A stretch of 27,773 bases of DNA from the IMG/VR virus record IMGVR_UViG_3300042556_002257, positions 1 to 27,773 of that record. The stretch is one strand, 5' to 3'. Made by a program: the position numbers and the translations under genes. Positions 1-7,679 of this stretch are shown here, one piece after another; within the stretch, counting starts at the first letter, position 1; every line of letters starts with the position of its first letter. This stretch comes from a virus. The notes under the pieces are model-generated. The model searched no databases. It was not told the origin of the DNA and saw nothing but the letters and a program-made list of their open reading frames with translations.

Positions 1-1081
1 GGGCGTAGTCGTTTTGGCTGGCCGACAGGCTGGACGGCGTGACGATCACCGGCGCGATCGCGTCGGCCTGGCCGGTCTGGTGGGTGGACGCATGGCTGGT
101 CGGCGTGCGGGCGTTGGACAGCCGCGAGTCGTTGCCTTCACACACCGTCCCGGCCGTCGTTCCGTAGGCCACGCCGAGGTTCGTGCGAGCCGCAGATGCC
201 GAGGTCGCTCCGGTGCCGCCGTAATCGACAGCGACGGCCGTGGCTTGCCAAGTCCCAGTGGTCACAACCCCAGTCGAACTCACCTCGAACAGCGTCGTCG
301 CGCCAATGCCCAAGACAGCGAGTCGCCCAGTAGTGGCCGTCACGCCGCCAGCACCAGCCGCCATCGTTCCCGCGCTCACGCTGCCGAACGACACGGTTTG
401 GTTGCTCGCGATTTTCTCCGCGGTCACAGCCCCGTCCGCGAGCTTGGCCGTCGTGACGCTGCCGTCGGTTGGCGCACGCTGGTCCGTCAGCCGCGAGTCG
501 TTCCCCGCCGCGACCGTCCCGGCCGTCGTGCCGACGTTGAGCGTGGCGGCCCCGCCGAGGCCAGACACGTCCGCCGCCGCCAGCGTCACCGCGCCGGTCC
601 GCCCCGCCACGCTCTGCACCGGGGCAGCCGCCGCGGCCCGGCCCGTCGTGTGGTAGAGGTTCGTCGTGCCCTCCGGCACGGCATCGGTCGAGCCCGGGGC
701 CGCCGAAATCTCGATGTACTGGGATCCGCTCCAGCGGAACACCTTCCCGTTGTCGATCGTGACGTAGATCTTCCCCGTCTCACCCGTGGCCGGACGGGCC
801 GCGGCGTTGGCGTACTCGAGCACGTCGTCCACGAAGCTCGGCAGCTGCGAGGCCTGGACCTTGCCGTTCCCGTCCAGTTCAACCTTCTGATCGAGGGCCG
901 CCTGGAGGCCGACCGTGTCGGCGATGAAGTGGTTGTGGGCCTGCGGCGGAAACGTCGTTGGCTTGCCGGTGATGCCGGACCACGAGACGTTCGCCCCTTC
1001 GGCGAGCGTCACGGTCACCGCACCTCCGGCCGTCACGCTCACGCCGGTGCTGCCGGCCACCGATACCACAATGTCGCTCAT
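1..1081 (-). CDS. Phage tail fibre protein, C-terminus beyond window
   Basis: The frame is open for 360 codons from ATG at 1081 to the left edge with no stop, so the gene is partial. The product is rich in G, A, T and V and carries two copies of a fibre-type motif, GTTAGTVAAGNDSRL and GTTAGTVCEGNDSRLSNART, in the second half. A segment near residues 95-150 (GETGKIYVTIDNGKVFRWSG) is also common in phage fibres. The visible end, SLSASQNDYA, normally leads into a further beta-rich C-terminal domain, so substantial sequence is probably missing. It is the last visible gene of the structural operon, 13 bases after the preceding stop. It probably forms part of the host-contacting fibre. The receptor cannot be inferred. 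Confidence 0.85.
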   Translation of the reverse strand, partial: MSDIVVSVAGSTGVSVTAGGAVTVTLAEGANVSWSGITGKPTTFPPQAHNHFIADTVGLQAALDQKVELDGNGKVQASQLPSFVDDVLEYANAAARPATGETGKIYVTIDNGKVFRWSGSQYIEISAAPGSTDAVPEGTTNLYHTTGRAAAAAPVQSVAGRTGAVTLAAADVSGLGGAATLNVGTTAGTVAAGNDSRLTDQRAPTDGSVTTAKLADGAVTAEKIASNQTVSFGSVSAGTMAAGAGGVTATTGRLAVLGIGATTLFEVSSTGVVTTGTWQATAVAVDYGGTGATSASAARTNLGVAYGTTAGTVCEGNDSRLSNARTPTSHASTHQTGQADAIAPVIVTPSSLSASQNDYA

Positions 1082-1094
1082 TCGATGCCCTTCG

Positions 1095-1571
1095 TCAGAG
1101 GATGGCCGGTATCAGGTCGGTGTTTCGCTTGATCGGGGACAGGTCGGTGCCCTTTGCCACCCCGTATTCTACCAGTGCTTGCTGTATGCCAGCCCCGCCG
1201 TCGGCCGTGACCACGGTGGACGCCGCCGATTGAATCAGGAGGGTCTGGACTCCGGCGGAGTAGGCGATGGGGTCGCCTCCGGGGCCTCCGACGAGGTTTC
1301 CTCCGGCGACTCGGGCGATGTAGTTGCCAGCGGCAAAACGAAGTTGCCAGTTCCCCAGTAGTTCGCAGGTGAGGCCGACCTGAACCCCTTGGCCGAGGGC
1401 AACGAGTCCCGATCCTCTGGCGATCCGCTCATAGATCACACCCTCCTCGCTTGCCTGGGCCAACTTGCACGCCAGGTACAGGTCGGCGCAGTCCACGTCC
1501 GAGACGCCCGAGGCGACGTCGATGACCGACGAGGCGAAATTGAACGTGTAGGAGCCGGATGAAAACGGCAT
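1095..1571 (-). CDS. Probable virion structural protein, 158 aa
   Basis: The ATG at 1571 follows the 478-residue structural gene by three bases, and the gene sits just before the fibre gene. The N-terminal half is mixed helix (ADLYLACKLAQASEEGVIYERIA). The second half is glycine-rich, with GGNLVGGPGGDPIAYSAGVQ followed by LLIQSAASTVVTADGG, a style seen in small tail or baseplate-associated phage proteins. No catalytic motif, signal peptide or membrane segment is visible. The upstream ribosome site is weak, so translation may depend on coupling. The structural role is inferred from position and composition; the family is not recognised. Confidence 0.75.
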   Translation of the reverse strand: MPFSSGSYTFNFASSVIDVASGVSDVDCADLYLACKLAQASEEGVIYERIARGSGLVALGQGVQVGLTCELLGNWQLRFAAGNYIARVAGGNLVGGPGGDPIAYSAGVQTLLIQSAASTVVTADGGAGIQQALVEYGVAKGTDLSPIKRNTDLIPAIL

Positions 1572-1574
1572 GGA

Positions 1575-3011
1575 TCACACATCGGAGTTACGCGAGGCAT
1601 TGACCGAGGCACCGGCAGACGTCACCGACAGGAGCGTCGAGAACGGAATGATGGGCGACAGGCCCGATCCGTTTCGCACATCCACGCGAGCCGAGAAGTT
1701 TGCACTGTAGATGAACGTCACGCTCTCGGAAGCAGATGCGGCGACCCGGTCAACGTAGGGCACGAACACGTCGTCGGCCGTCACGATGTTGCCAGCGAGC
1801 GCAGGCGACAGACCCGAGAAGGTCTTCGTGCCGGCGTTGAACGCCGAGTAGGTGTACCGCAGTCCCTTGATGCGGATCACGCCGCTCGACGGCGTGTCGG
1901 TCTTGATCGACTCGACCACCGTGAGCGCCGTGGCCCCGGCACTCGCCGCGACGGGTGTGTATTCGTCGCGGAGGATGCCGCCGCTGCCGTTCTCGCGGGC
2001 GACCAGCACGCGGTCGCCGCTCACGAGGTTGCCCACCGTCACGCCGATCAGCGTCGGGGGCGTCTGCGTCGTGCCGTCGTCGGCCACGAGCTGGTAGCGG
2101 GTGGACTCGCCCGCCAGGACGCCGGTCACGAACCAGCCACGCGCGGCGAAGAACGTACCACCGGCAAACGCGCCGAAGGGAGCCGACGGGATCTCCGTGT
2201 AGCCCGAGTTGAGGACGCGATACCGCCAGCCGGGGATGCTGTTGAGCGTCGTGGTCGAACCCTCGCGGGTGACATACTGGAGGTACTGGTACGCCTCCTG
2301 GAGCGTGCAGCCGTTCGAGAGCGTGATCGTGCCGCGGTAGAGCTTGGAGCCGTTGCCGTTGCCGAGGTCTTGATTCGTGTCGCCGAAGGTCACCGCGACC
2401 TTCGTCGAGAGGGCCGCCGCCTGGACCTCGGTCAGCACGACGTTACTATCGACGGCGGTCGAGAGAGCCGCGTTGCTCTCGCCACCCGCGCTGAGATTCA
2501 CGTCGAAGTGGGAATAGGTTTGCCCCCACTTCCGCGAGAAGGCCGTCACGTTGCCGGAGTCGATGAGCGAGCCGGCCGACCGTACCTTCACCAAAATCTG
2601 AACGTGGCCGTCGGCCCAGAACTTCGTCAACTTGTTCCCGTCCTGGACGACGTAGATCGGCGACGCGGCGACGATTCCACCGATCGTCTTCAAGCCACTG
2701 TATTGGACGTTGCCGCCGTCCTGCTTCACCGAGCCGAAGTTCACATACTGGGCGGCGTCATCGTCGAGGTTGAATGCGACCGAGCCGCTGGTGAGCAGAT
2801 TGAGCCTTGATGCCACGGCCACGTCTCGCGGGCCGTCGAGGCGGGACGGATTCGGCGCCAGGATGTCCACGAGGTCGTTGGACGTTGCCGCCGCATCGTC
2901 GGCCAGGTCTTGCAGCCAGGCGTGCAGGTCGAGCACGGAGTAGACCGTGGTGCCGCTCGTGTGGCGGATCGCACCGACTGCGGAGATCGAAAAGTCGTCT
3001 TGGATGGGCAT
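1575..3011 (-). CDS. Tail or baseplate structural protein, 478 aa
   Basis: This long beta-rich protein starts at ATG 3011, with AGGA seven bases upstream, directly after the 858-residue fibre gene. The N-terminus (MPIQDDFSISAVGAIRHTSG) continues into a helical stretch (SVLDLHAWLQDLADDA). The middle includes FTFGDTNQDLGNGNG-like loop sequence and the segment LQEAYQYLQYVTREGS. The C-terminal part is alternating T, V, S and G strands. This architecture matches large phage appendage proteins, with no enzyme motif visible. It is most likely a fibre, tailspike-associated or baseplate component assembled with its neighbours. The exact role is unknown. Confidence 0.8.
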   Translation of the reverse strand: MPIQDDFSISAVGAIRHTSGTTVYSVLDLHAWLQDLADDAAATSNDLVDILAPNPSRLDGPRDVAVASRLNLLTSGSVAFNLDDDAAQYVNFGSVKQDGGNVQYSGLKTIGGIVAASPIYVVQDGNKLTKFWADGHVQILVKVRSAGSLIDSGNVTAFSRKWGQTYSHFDVNLSAGGESNAALSTAVDSNVVLTEVQAAALSTKVAVTFGDTNQDLGNGNGSKLYRGTITLSNGCTLQEAYQYLQYVTREGSTTTLNSIPGWRYRVLNSGYTEIPSAPFGAFAGGTFFAARGWFVTGVLAGESTRYQLVADDGTTQTPPTLIGVTVGNLVSGDRVLVARENGSGGILRDEYTPVAASAGATALTVVESIKTDTPSSGVIRIKGLRYTYSAFNAGTKTFSGLSPALAGNIVTADDVFVPYVDRVAASASESVTFIYSANFSARVDVRNGSGLSPIIPFSTLLSVTSAGASVNASRNSDV

Positions 3012-3014
3012 GGC

Positions 3015-5591
3015 TTAGTCCTGCTCTTGGAGGGCTGTCACTGTGGTCGTGGTTCCGGTAGCGATCGAGACTTGCGTGACCCACGGTCGGTAGGTCGTGG
3101 CACCGCTGGCGTTTCGGGCCTCCACGCGAACCGCTCCGGTGTAGGCCATGTCGAGCGTCAGTGAGGTTCCGGCGGTCGAGTCCTGCGCCAGTAGCGCCCC
3201 AGTGTCCAACCGCGTCACCTTCACGCGGCTGCCCGCGACAAGGCCCGACACCGTGAGCAGCGCCCCGGGCAGCGGGTACTCGCGCTGCTGGTCGGTTGCG
3301 GTGGTCGTCGTGGCGATGGTGATGTAGGTCAGGAGGTTCGTGGCGGATGCCGCGTTCACCGTAGCCCGCACGCGGAGCTTCACGCCGACGGCAGGGTTCA
3401 CGCTCACGCTCGCGAGGTTCGCGCCGGTCAAGGCCGTCCATGTACCGTTCCAGCCGCTTCCGGTGTCCGCCTGAAACTGGAGCGTGTGGTTGGCGGTGCT
3501 CGTGCCGGTGATCGTGGGGGCCGTGTTGGCGAACCCCGTGACCCCCAGGGCGAAGTACGGCATCTCCCAAATTACTGAATCAGTTAGCAGCTTCATCGCT
3601 ACGTTCCCCGATGCAGTAAAGCCGGAGCCGACGCCGAGAGATGCAGTGCATTGAGCGAGAGACTCAGCGGTTGGTTCGTTACATGCGAGCAGGATGAACC
3701 CAGCAGTTGTCGAGGTCCATCCATCCATCCAGTGCGTCCCATAAACGTAAAATTGACCTGTGGTCGTCGGCGTGTAGCGCCCGCCTCGCAGTGTAGAGTT
3801 TTGGCAGGTGTTGATTTGCACGTCCGCCGCATCACCCCAACAGTTGTACGCCTCGAAACCAACCGCGGGCGATGCCGGACTGACCATCGCTAGCCTGAGA
3901 TTTGTGCCGTAACAGCGTCGCATGACCACACCCAGGCAGGTTGAGAGTAGCGCTAGGTATGCGCACTGGTTCGCACTGCCACCGTCGTAAGGGGTCGAGG
4001 ACGTGCCTATATTTTTGATCTCGATGTTGTTTCCGCTCGGGATGTTTACTATTCCGTTATACGGGTGCGCGTTCGCAATGCTGTCAAAATTACTGAAGCC
4101 ATCAACCGTCACCGTGTCCGAGCCGCCTGTGATTGTTACGCCGAAGTGCGCGTCAGTTTGCGTTGTACCTATTGACCTGCTCGCATATTTAGTGCCGATA
4201 ACCTTGACTCGCGTGCATGGAGTTAACGTGAACCCGATTCCACCAATGGCAACGCAGTCAGTGAACGTGGAGTCCACCAGTCGAGTGGCCTGTATCGCAC
4301 GAGCCGATGCACCGGGGGCATTGGTTCCGGTCGTTCCAAACGAAATGCACTTCAGCCCAGTAACCGTGTATTTCGCGACGTCTGTTATTGCGAAAGCCAC
4401 AGAGTTGACCGCATTGTTGGCGATATACACATCTTCTACAGTGGTCCCTGCGTAACTGTTTAGGATTGAGAATGGGGATGCACCCGCCATATCAACCACG
4501 AGCCCGACGCCTACGTTCCGAAACACAGCGGTGGCGGTAATCGTATTGAATGACGTTGCTCCGGCAATGCCTGTATTTTGTATGCTGACCGAGTAGGTGG
4601 AACTTCCGGCGACGTTCCATCCGCACGAGGCGTAGTTGATATTTAGAGACCCCCCCGGAGTTTGGTATCCGAAGCGAAAGGTCATGCTGCTGGGCGCGAT
4701 ATTCACGGCGTAATTACCGGGTTCGGCGCTCGAAAGTATGACATTCGGAATACGAACTTTACATCCCGTTGGCGGTTTCAAGCCTGCATTGTTTGCCCCA
4801 CGTGCTGCGATTGTTATGACGCCGGTTGAGCCGTCGCAGTTGAAAAACATTCCTCGTTTATCGCTTGTTGCGACGGCGCCGTCCGTCCATCTCGTGTGGG
4901 CGTTGAGCCAGATTTCGTAGACGCCAGAACCAGCAGAATTCTCAATCCAAATCGCTGGGCAAATATCAGACACAGGGTATTGAAAAGTCTGGTTGTCGTT
5001 TCCGTTTGTGGTGCCGAGTTCGTACCAGTCGCCGGTGATCGAGTGCGTACCTAGTCGTGGAATGGACAGGCGGGAACCTGCTGCCGTCAACGAACCTCGA
5101 CCGACAACGTGAATCCATGACCGCCTGCCTGCGCTGCTCGCCGTGACCGTCGCCCCGCCGGGCAGCGTGATGGTTTCGCCGGCCTGGAAACTGCCTGACC
5201 TGGAGCGGAGTTTGATGTAGCCCGTCGCAGGCATCGCACCGCCCGCTGCGGCAGGAGTGAGCGAGCCGGTCGCCCACACTCGCGTCAGTTCGCCCGTTGC
5301 GCCGCTGGTTCCGCCCGTGACGCCGTTTGAGCCGAGGGCGGCCTGCGTCGGCACGTTTCCGGTCGATGCCGAAAATGGCACCTCCCACACCTGCGTCCCG
5401 TCAATCAAAAACGATCCGCCCAGCGACGACGAGATTGTCACTGCGCCAAACACGGCGGCCTGCTGGTTCCATCGCACATCTGCACTTACCGTGACGCTGC
5501 CGCCGTTGATCGTGATCGACTCGCCGTCGAGGAGGCCCGAGATCGAGGCCGCGTCGTAGTTGACGGTCGTGGTGACTGTCTGGCTAGCCAT
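3015..5591 (-). CDS. Large tail fibre or tailspike-like protein, 858 aa
   Basis: The start ATG at 5591 lies inside the end of the previous gene (8-base overlap), with GGGTGG close upstream. Residues 1-160 are a Gly/Thr/Ser-rich beta N-terminus (SGLLDGESITINGGSVTVSA) suited to virion attachment. Residues about 160-670 are rich in N, T, S, G and I, with short-strand periodicity typical of a right-handed parallel beta-helix. Residues about 670-858 return to an Ig-like, Ala/Thr/Val-rich pattern. The DNA of the middle segment (about 3560-5110) is clearly AT-richer than both flanks, which suggests exchange of the receptor-binding part. No glycosidase or lyase motif could be assigned by eye. It is probably the host-range determinant. 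Confidence 0.85.
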   Translation of the reverse strand: MASQTVTTTVNYDAASISGLLDGESITINGGSVTVSADVRWNQQAAVFGAVTISSSLGGSFLIDGTQVWEVPFSASTGNVPTQAALGSNGVTGGTSGATGELTRVWATGSLTPAAAGGAMPATGYIKLRSRSGSFQAGETITLPGGATVTASSAGRRSWIHVVGRGSLTAAGSRLSIPRLGTHSITGDWYELGTTNGNDNQTFQYPVSDICPAIWIENSAGSGVYEIWLNAHTRWTDGAVATSDKRGMFFNCDGSTGVITIAARGANNAGLKPPTGCKVRIPNVILSSAEPGNYAVNIAPSSMTFRFGYQTPGGSLNINYASCGWNVAGSSTYSVSIQNTGIAGATSFNTITATAVFRNVGVGLVVDMAGASPFSILNSYAGTTVEDVYIANNAVNSVAFAITDVAKYTVTGLKCISFGTTGTNAPGASARAIQATRLVDSTFTDCVAIGGIGFTLTPCTRVKVIGTKYASRSIGTTQTDAHFGVTITGGSDTVTVDGFSNFDSIANAHPYNGIVNIPSGNNIEIKNIGTSSTPYDGGSANQCAYLALLSTCLGVVMRRCYGTNLRLAMVSPASPAVGFEAYNCWGDAADVQINTCQNSTLRGGRYTPTTTGQFYVYGTHWMDGWTSTTAGFILLACNEPTAESLAQCTASLGVGSGFTASGNVAMKLLTDSVIWEMPYFALGVTGFANTAPTITGTSTANHTLQFQADTGSGWNGTWTALTGANLASVSVNPAVGVKLRVRATVNAASATNLLTYITIATTTTATDQQREYPLPGALLTVSGLVAGSRVKVTRLDTGALLAQDSTAGTSLTLDMAYTGAVRVEARNASGATTYRPWVTQVSIATGTTTTVTALQEQD

Positions 5592-6108
5592 ACGCCACCC
5601 CCGTCAGGGTTTCGCCGCTGTAGGTCAGCGTCTTCGTGGTCGCGATGCCAGACGGCAGCGCCCCCGAGAGGACGATCGACGCGAGCCGGCCTGCCGTGCG
5701 GTTGAGCGTCTTGACGATCGACCCGCCGGGCGTGGCGTAGGTGATGCTCGCCAGCTCGCCAGCCGCGTAGGCGAGCGTGGCGGGGTAGGCCCCGAGGTTC
5801 TTGGCGACCGTCTCCCAGGTCTCGGCCGCGGCCTCGCCCGTGGTAGGCGGTGCCACCGTGATCACGACCGTCTCGCCGTGATCGGCGATGGCGACCGCTA
5901 CGGCGTCGGCGTCCGGCAGCACGGCCAGGGCGATGGTCTCCGCGGCCTCGACCACGGCCAGGGTCGCGACGTCGCCTGCAGCGGCCACCACCAGCGACAC
6001 CGTTTCGGTCGTGCCTCCCACGGACAGGCCGACGGTCTCTCCGCCGCCGACGACCAGCCCGACGTCCTCGACCGTTTCCGCAACAGAGATCGAGACGTCG
6101 TCGATCAC
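5584..6108 (-). CDS. Repeat-containing structural protein, 174 aa
   Basis: The start is GTG at 6108, overlapping the previous stop as GTGA, so the GTG choice is supported by coupling. The first 110 residues consist of about seven 11-13-residue units of the form E-T/D-V-x-L-x-V (VEDVGLVV, ETVGLSV, ETVSLVV, DVATLAV, ETIALAV, AVAVAI, ETVVITV), like stacked short beta strands. The rest (AAAETWETVAKNLGAYPATL onward) is a separate mixed domain. It lies between the BppU-like pair and the large fibre, which fits a tail or fibre-linker role. The family is not recognised. Confidence 0.75.
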   Translation of the reverse strand: MIDDVSISVAETVEDVGLVVGGGETVGLSVGGTTETVSLVVAAAGDVATLAVVEAAETIALAVLPDADAVAVAIADHGETVVITVAPPTTGEAAAETWETVAKNLGAYPATLAYAAGELASITYATPGGSIVKTLNRTAGRLASIVLSGALPSGIATTKTLTYSGETLTGVAYG

Positions 6109-6461
6109 GTGCTCACGTCCGCGAGCACCCGCATCCGGCCGGCCACGTAGGTCCGCACACGGCCGTCGGGGTAGGTGAATTGGATGTCGTAGCGGTACGG
6201 ACCGGGCTCGCGTGGCACCGAGAAGCCGCCCAGATCAAAGATCCCGCCGGCGGCGTTCACGACAGTGAGGCCGCTGCCGATCGCCAGTTTGAGCACGACA
6301 GGCCCGCCACCTTCGCCACGCGCGAACCAGCACGCGATCGCCACGCCGGTCAGGTTCTCCGGCGACGTGACGCCGCCGACGGTGCGCGTCACCGTGAACC
6401 TGCGGTTGGCGACCGTGTCGCCGGCCGTCTGGTCGGGGAAGTCGTACTTTGCCGGCGTCAT
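6105..6461 (-). CDS. BppU-like Ig-fold tail protein, 118 aa
   Basis: The start is ATG at 6461, which overlaps the stop of the preceding gene as ATGA. A longer open frame upstream (to 7079) is arginine-rich shadow sequence and was rejected. The product begins MTPAKYDFPDQTAGDT. It contains a beta-sandwich-like pattern with LTGVAIACWFARGEGG, VVNAAGGIFDLGG and PGPYRYDIQFTYPDGRVRTY, the style of the N-terminal domain of baseplate upper proteins and related phage Ig-fold proteins. It resembles the 114-residue protein encoded just before it, so the two may be paralogues. It is likely a small virion component. Confidence 0.75.
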   Translation of the reverse strand: MTPAKYDFPDQTAGDTVANRRFTVTRTVGGVTSPENLTGVAIACWFARGEGGGPVVLKLAIGSGLTVVNAAGGIFDLGGFSVPREPGPYRYDIQFTYPDGRVRTYVAGRMRVLADVST

Positions 6462-6802
6462 GGCTTCACCGCCCGGACGGTGCCGGCCAGGATCGTCCGC
6501 GTCACGCTGCCGGGGGCCGGCGACACCCAACGGAAGAACCACCGCATCCGAGCCGCCGTCAGCACGGCCGTCTGGGTTTCGGTGAGCAGGAAGGCCACGG
6601 TGCTGGTCGTGACGCCGCCCACCGTGGCGGTGGTCATGTTCACCGACGGGGCCGTGAGTTCCGTGCCGGTGGCGTCGTTGTAGATCGACGCCTGGAGCGT
6701 GTAGCCGGTGAGGTTGGTGTTGAATGTGGCGGAAAACGGAAACTCGTCGCCGCGCACGAGCGACAGGTTCAGTTCGCCGGGAAGCTGCTCGAACACGGCC
6801 AT
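6458..6802 (-). CDS. BppU-like Ig-fold tail protein, 114 aa
   Basis: ATG at 6802 is preceded by GAGGG eight bases away. The protein has the signature of phage Ig-fold/BppU N-terminal-like domains: VRGDEFPFSATF, then LTGYTLQASIYND, then VAFLLTETQTAVL and MRWFFRWVSPAPG. Its stop overlaps the start of the 118-residue gene by four bases. The two successive genes have the same fold-like pattern, which suggests duplication. It probably acts as a tail or baseplate accessory protein. Assignment is by pattern only. Confidence 0.75.
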   Translation of the reverse strand: MAVFEQLPGELNLSLVRGDEFPFSATFNTNLTGYTLQASIYNDATGTELTAPSVNMTTATVGGVTTSTVAFLLTETQTAVLTAARMRWFFRWVSPAPGSVTRTILAGTVRAVKP

Positions 6803-6805
6803 CGG

Positions 6806-7186
6806 TCACGCCCTCGGATATTTGTCGGTTTCCAACGTGTGAATCCGGCGGACGCCCTGATTGCGGTCCACCCACTTCCACGCCTGTTGCATCCCCTGCG
6901 GGACGATCACCTGATACGTCCGCTCGACGCCGTTCTCCACCACCACGATCCGATCGCCGCGAACCGGGTCCGCCGCGTAGTCGGCGAAGCCGATGATGAA
7001 ATCCCGCGTCTCGATCCGCACCACCTGCCCGGTCGAGTCGATCCCCTCCCATCTCCCGATGGTCGGCGTGGCCCGGCACGTGACCGGATGGCTGGCACCG
7101 ACCGGGAAGTAGGACACTGCCGCCGAGAGATGCTCACGACGCTGCTGCTCAAACCAGCCGCCAGCCTTCGCGAGCATGTCCTGCAC
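6806..7186 (-). CDS. Probable head-tail adaptor protein, 126 aa
   Basis: The start is GTG at 7186, chosen because GGAGG lies eight bases upstream; the nearer ATG at 7177 has no such site. The N-terminus is helical (MQDMLAKAGGWFEQQRREHL). It is followed by a beta-barrel-like part (IETRDFIIGFADYAADPVRGDRIVV...ERTYQVIVP), the layout of small head-completion or stopper proteins such as gpFII-like joiners. It is encoded between the DUF2190 capsid-accessory gene and the tail genes, the usual place for a connector. Function is inferred from position and overall pattern; no single motif proves it. Confidence 0.7.
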   Translation of the reverse strand: MQDMLAKAGGWFEQQRREHLSAAVSYFPVGASHPVTCRATPTIGRWEGIDSTGQVVRIETRDFIIGFADYAADPVRGDRIVVVENGVERTYQVIVPQGMQQAWKWVDRNQGVRRIHTLETDKYPRA

Positions 7187-7205
7187 TGCACTGCCCTCCG
7201 GCCAT

Positions 7206-7247
7206 GGCCGGGGGCGGGCTGCGATTCACGCGGCCCGCCCCGCGGCC
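7206..7247 (-). terminator. Intercistronic GC hairpin after DUF2190 gene
   Basis: GGGGCGGGC (7211-7219) pairs with GCCCGCCCC (7233-7241), extended by GGCC (7206-7209) with GGCC (7244-7247). It begins five bases after the DUF2190 stop, and no T-run follows. It could slow or end transcription by a factor-dependent route, or protect the upstream mRNA 3' end. Confidence 0.5.
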
Positions 7248-7251
7248 TGGA

Positions 7252-7581
7252 TCAAGACTTCATCAACTTGACGTCGACCGTCGCATCGCCAGCGGCGGCC
7301 GAGGCGACCGCGTAGCCAGCCAGCACGTTGCTGCCCACGGTGCTGGTGAAGACGCTGTTCGTCGCGTCCCAGTACACCTTGACGTAGGCGTTGATCGCCT
7401 GGTTGGAGGTCTTCGGGTGCCGCACGACACCATCGACGAACAGGCTGCCCTTCTCGTTGGCCGCCAGGGCCACCGGCACCACGCCGACACCCACGCTGCC
7501 CATCACGACCACCGCACCGGCGGCCACCGCGGCCGTCGGGGTGTAGTCGATCGCCTCGCCCCTCTGCACGAACGTCGCCAT
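7252..7581 (-). CDS. DUF2190 family capsid-associated protein
   Basis: The 109-residue product begins MATFVQRGEAIDYTP. It shows the DUF2190 pattern: VAAGAVVVMGSVGVGVVPVA, then ANEKGSLFVDGVVRHPK, then a strand-rich end with VKVYWDATN and VLAGYAVASAAAGDATVDVKL. Proteins of this family lie next to major capsid genes in many phages and are thought to be decoration or capsid-fibre proteins. It is encoded 98 bases after the protease-capsid gene, with hairpins on both sides of the gene. The ribosome site (GAG about eleven bases from ATG 7581) is weak. Family assignment is confident; the exact role is not. Confidence 0.88.
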   Translation of the reverse strand: MATFVQRGEAIDYTPTAAVAAGAVVVMGSVGVGVVPVALAANEKGSLFVDGVVRHPKTSNQAINAYVKVYWDATNSVFTSTVGSNVLAGYAVASAAAGDATVDVKLMKS

Positions 7582-7627
7582 GTTTGTTTCTCGCTTTCTG
7601 TGATCTGGAAGGAACTTGAGTCGTCAC

Positions 7628-7659
7628 CCCGGGGCCGGGCTTGGGCTCCCGGCCCCGGG
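7628..7659 (-). terminator. Perfect 12-bp GC hairpin after capsid gene
   Basis: CCCGGGGCCGGG (7628-7639) is the exact reverse complement of CCCGGCCCCGGG (7648-7659), with an eight-base loop. It lies 20 bases after the capsid stop and before the DUF2190 start. No T-tract follows on the minus strand, so it is not a classic intrinsic terminator. It may set different mRNA levels for capsid and downstream genes. Confidence 0.55.
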
Positions 7660-7679
7660 CACGATTTGCACTGTCAGGG

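Noticed and set aside
6105-7079. A 324-codon version of the BppU-like gene
   Set aside because: The extra 206 residues are an Arg/His-rich shadow of the two upstream genes; ATG 6461 with ATGA coupling fits better.
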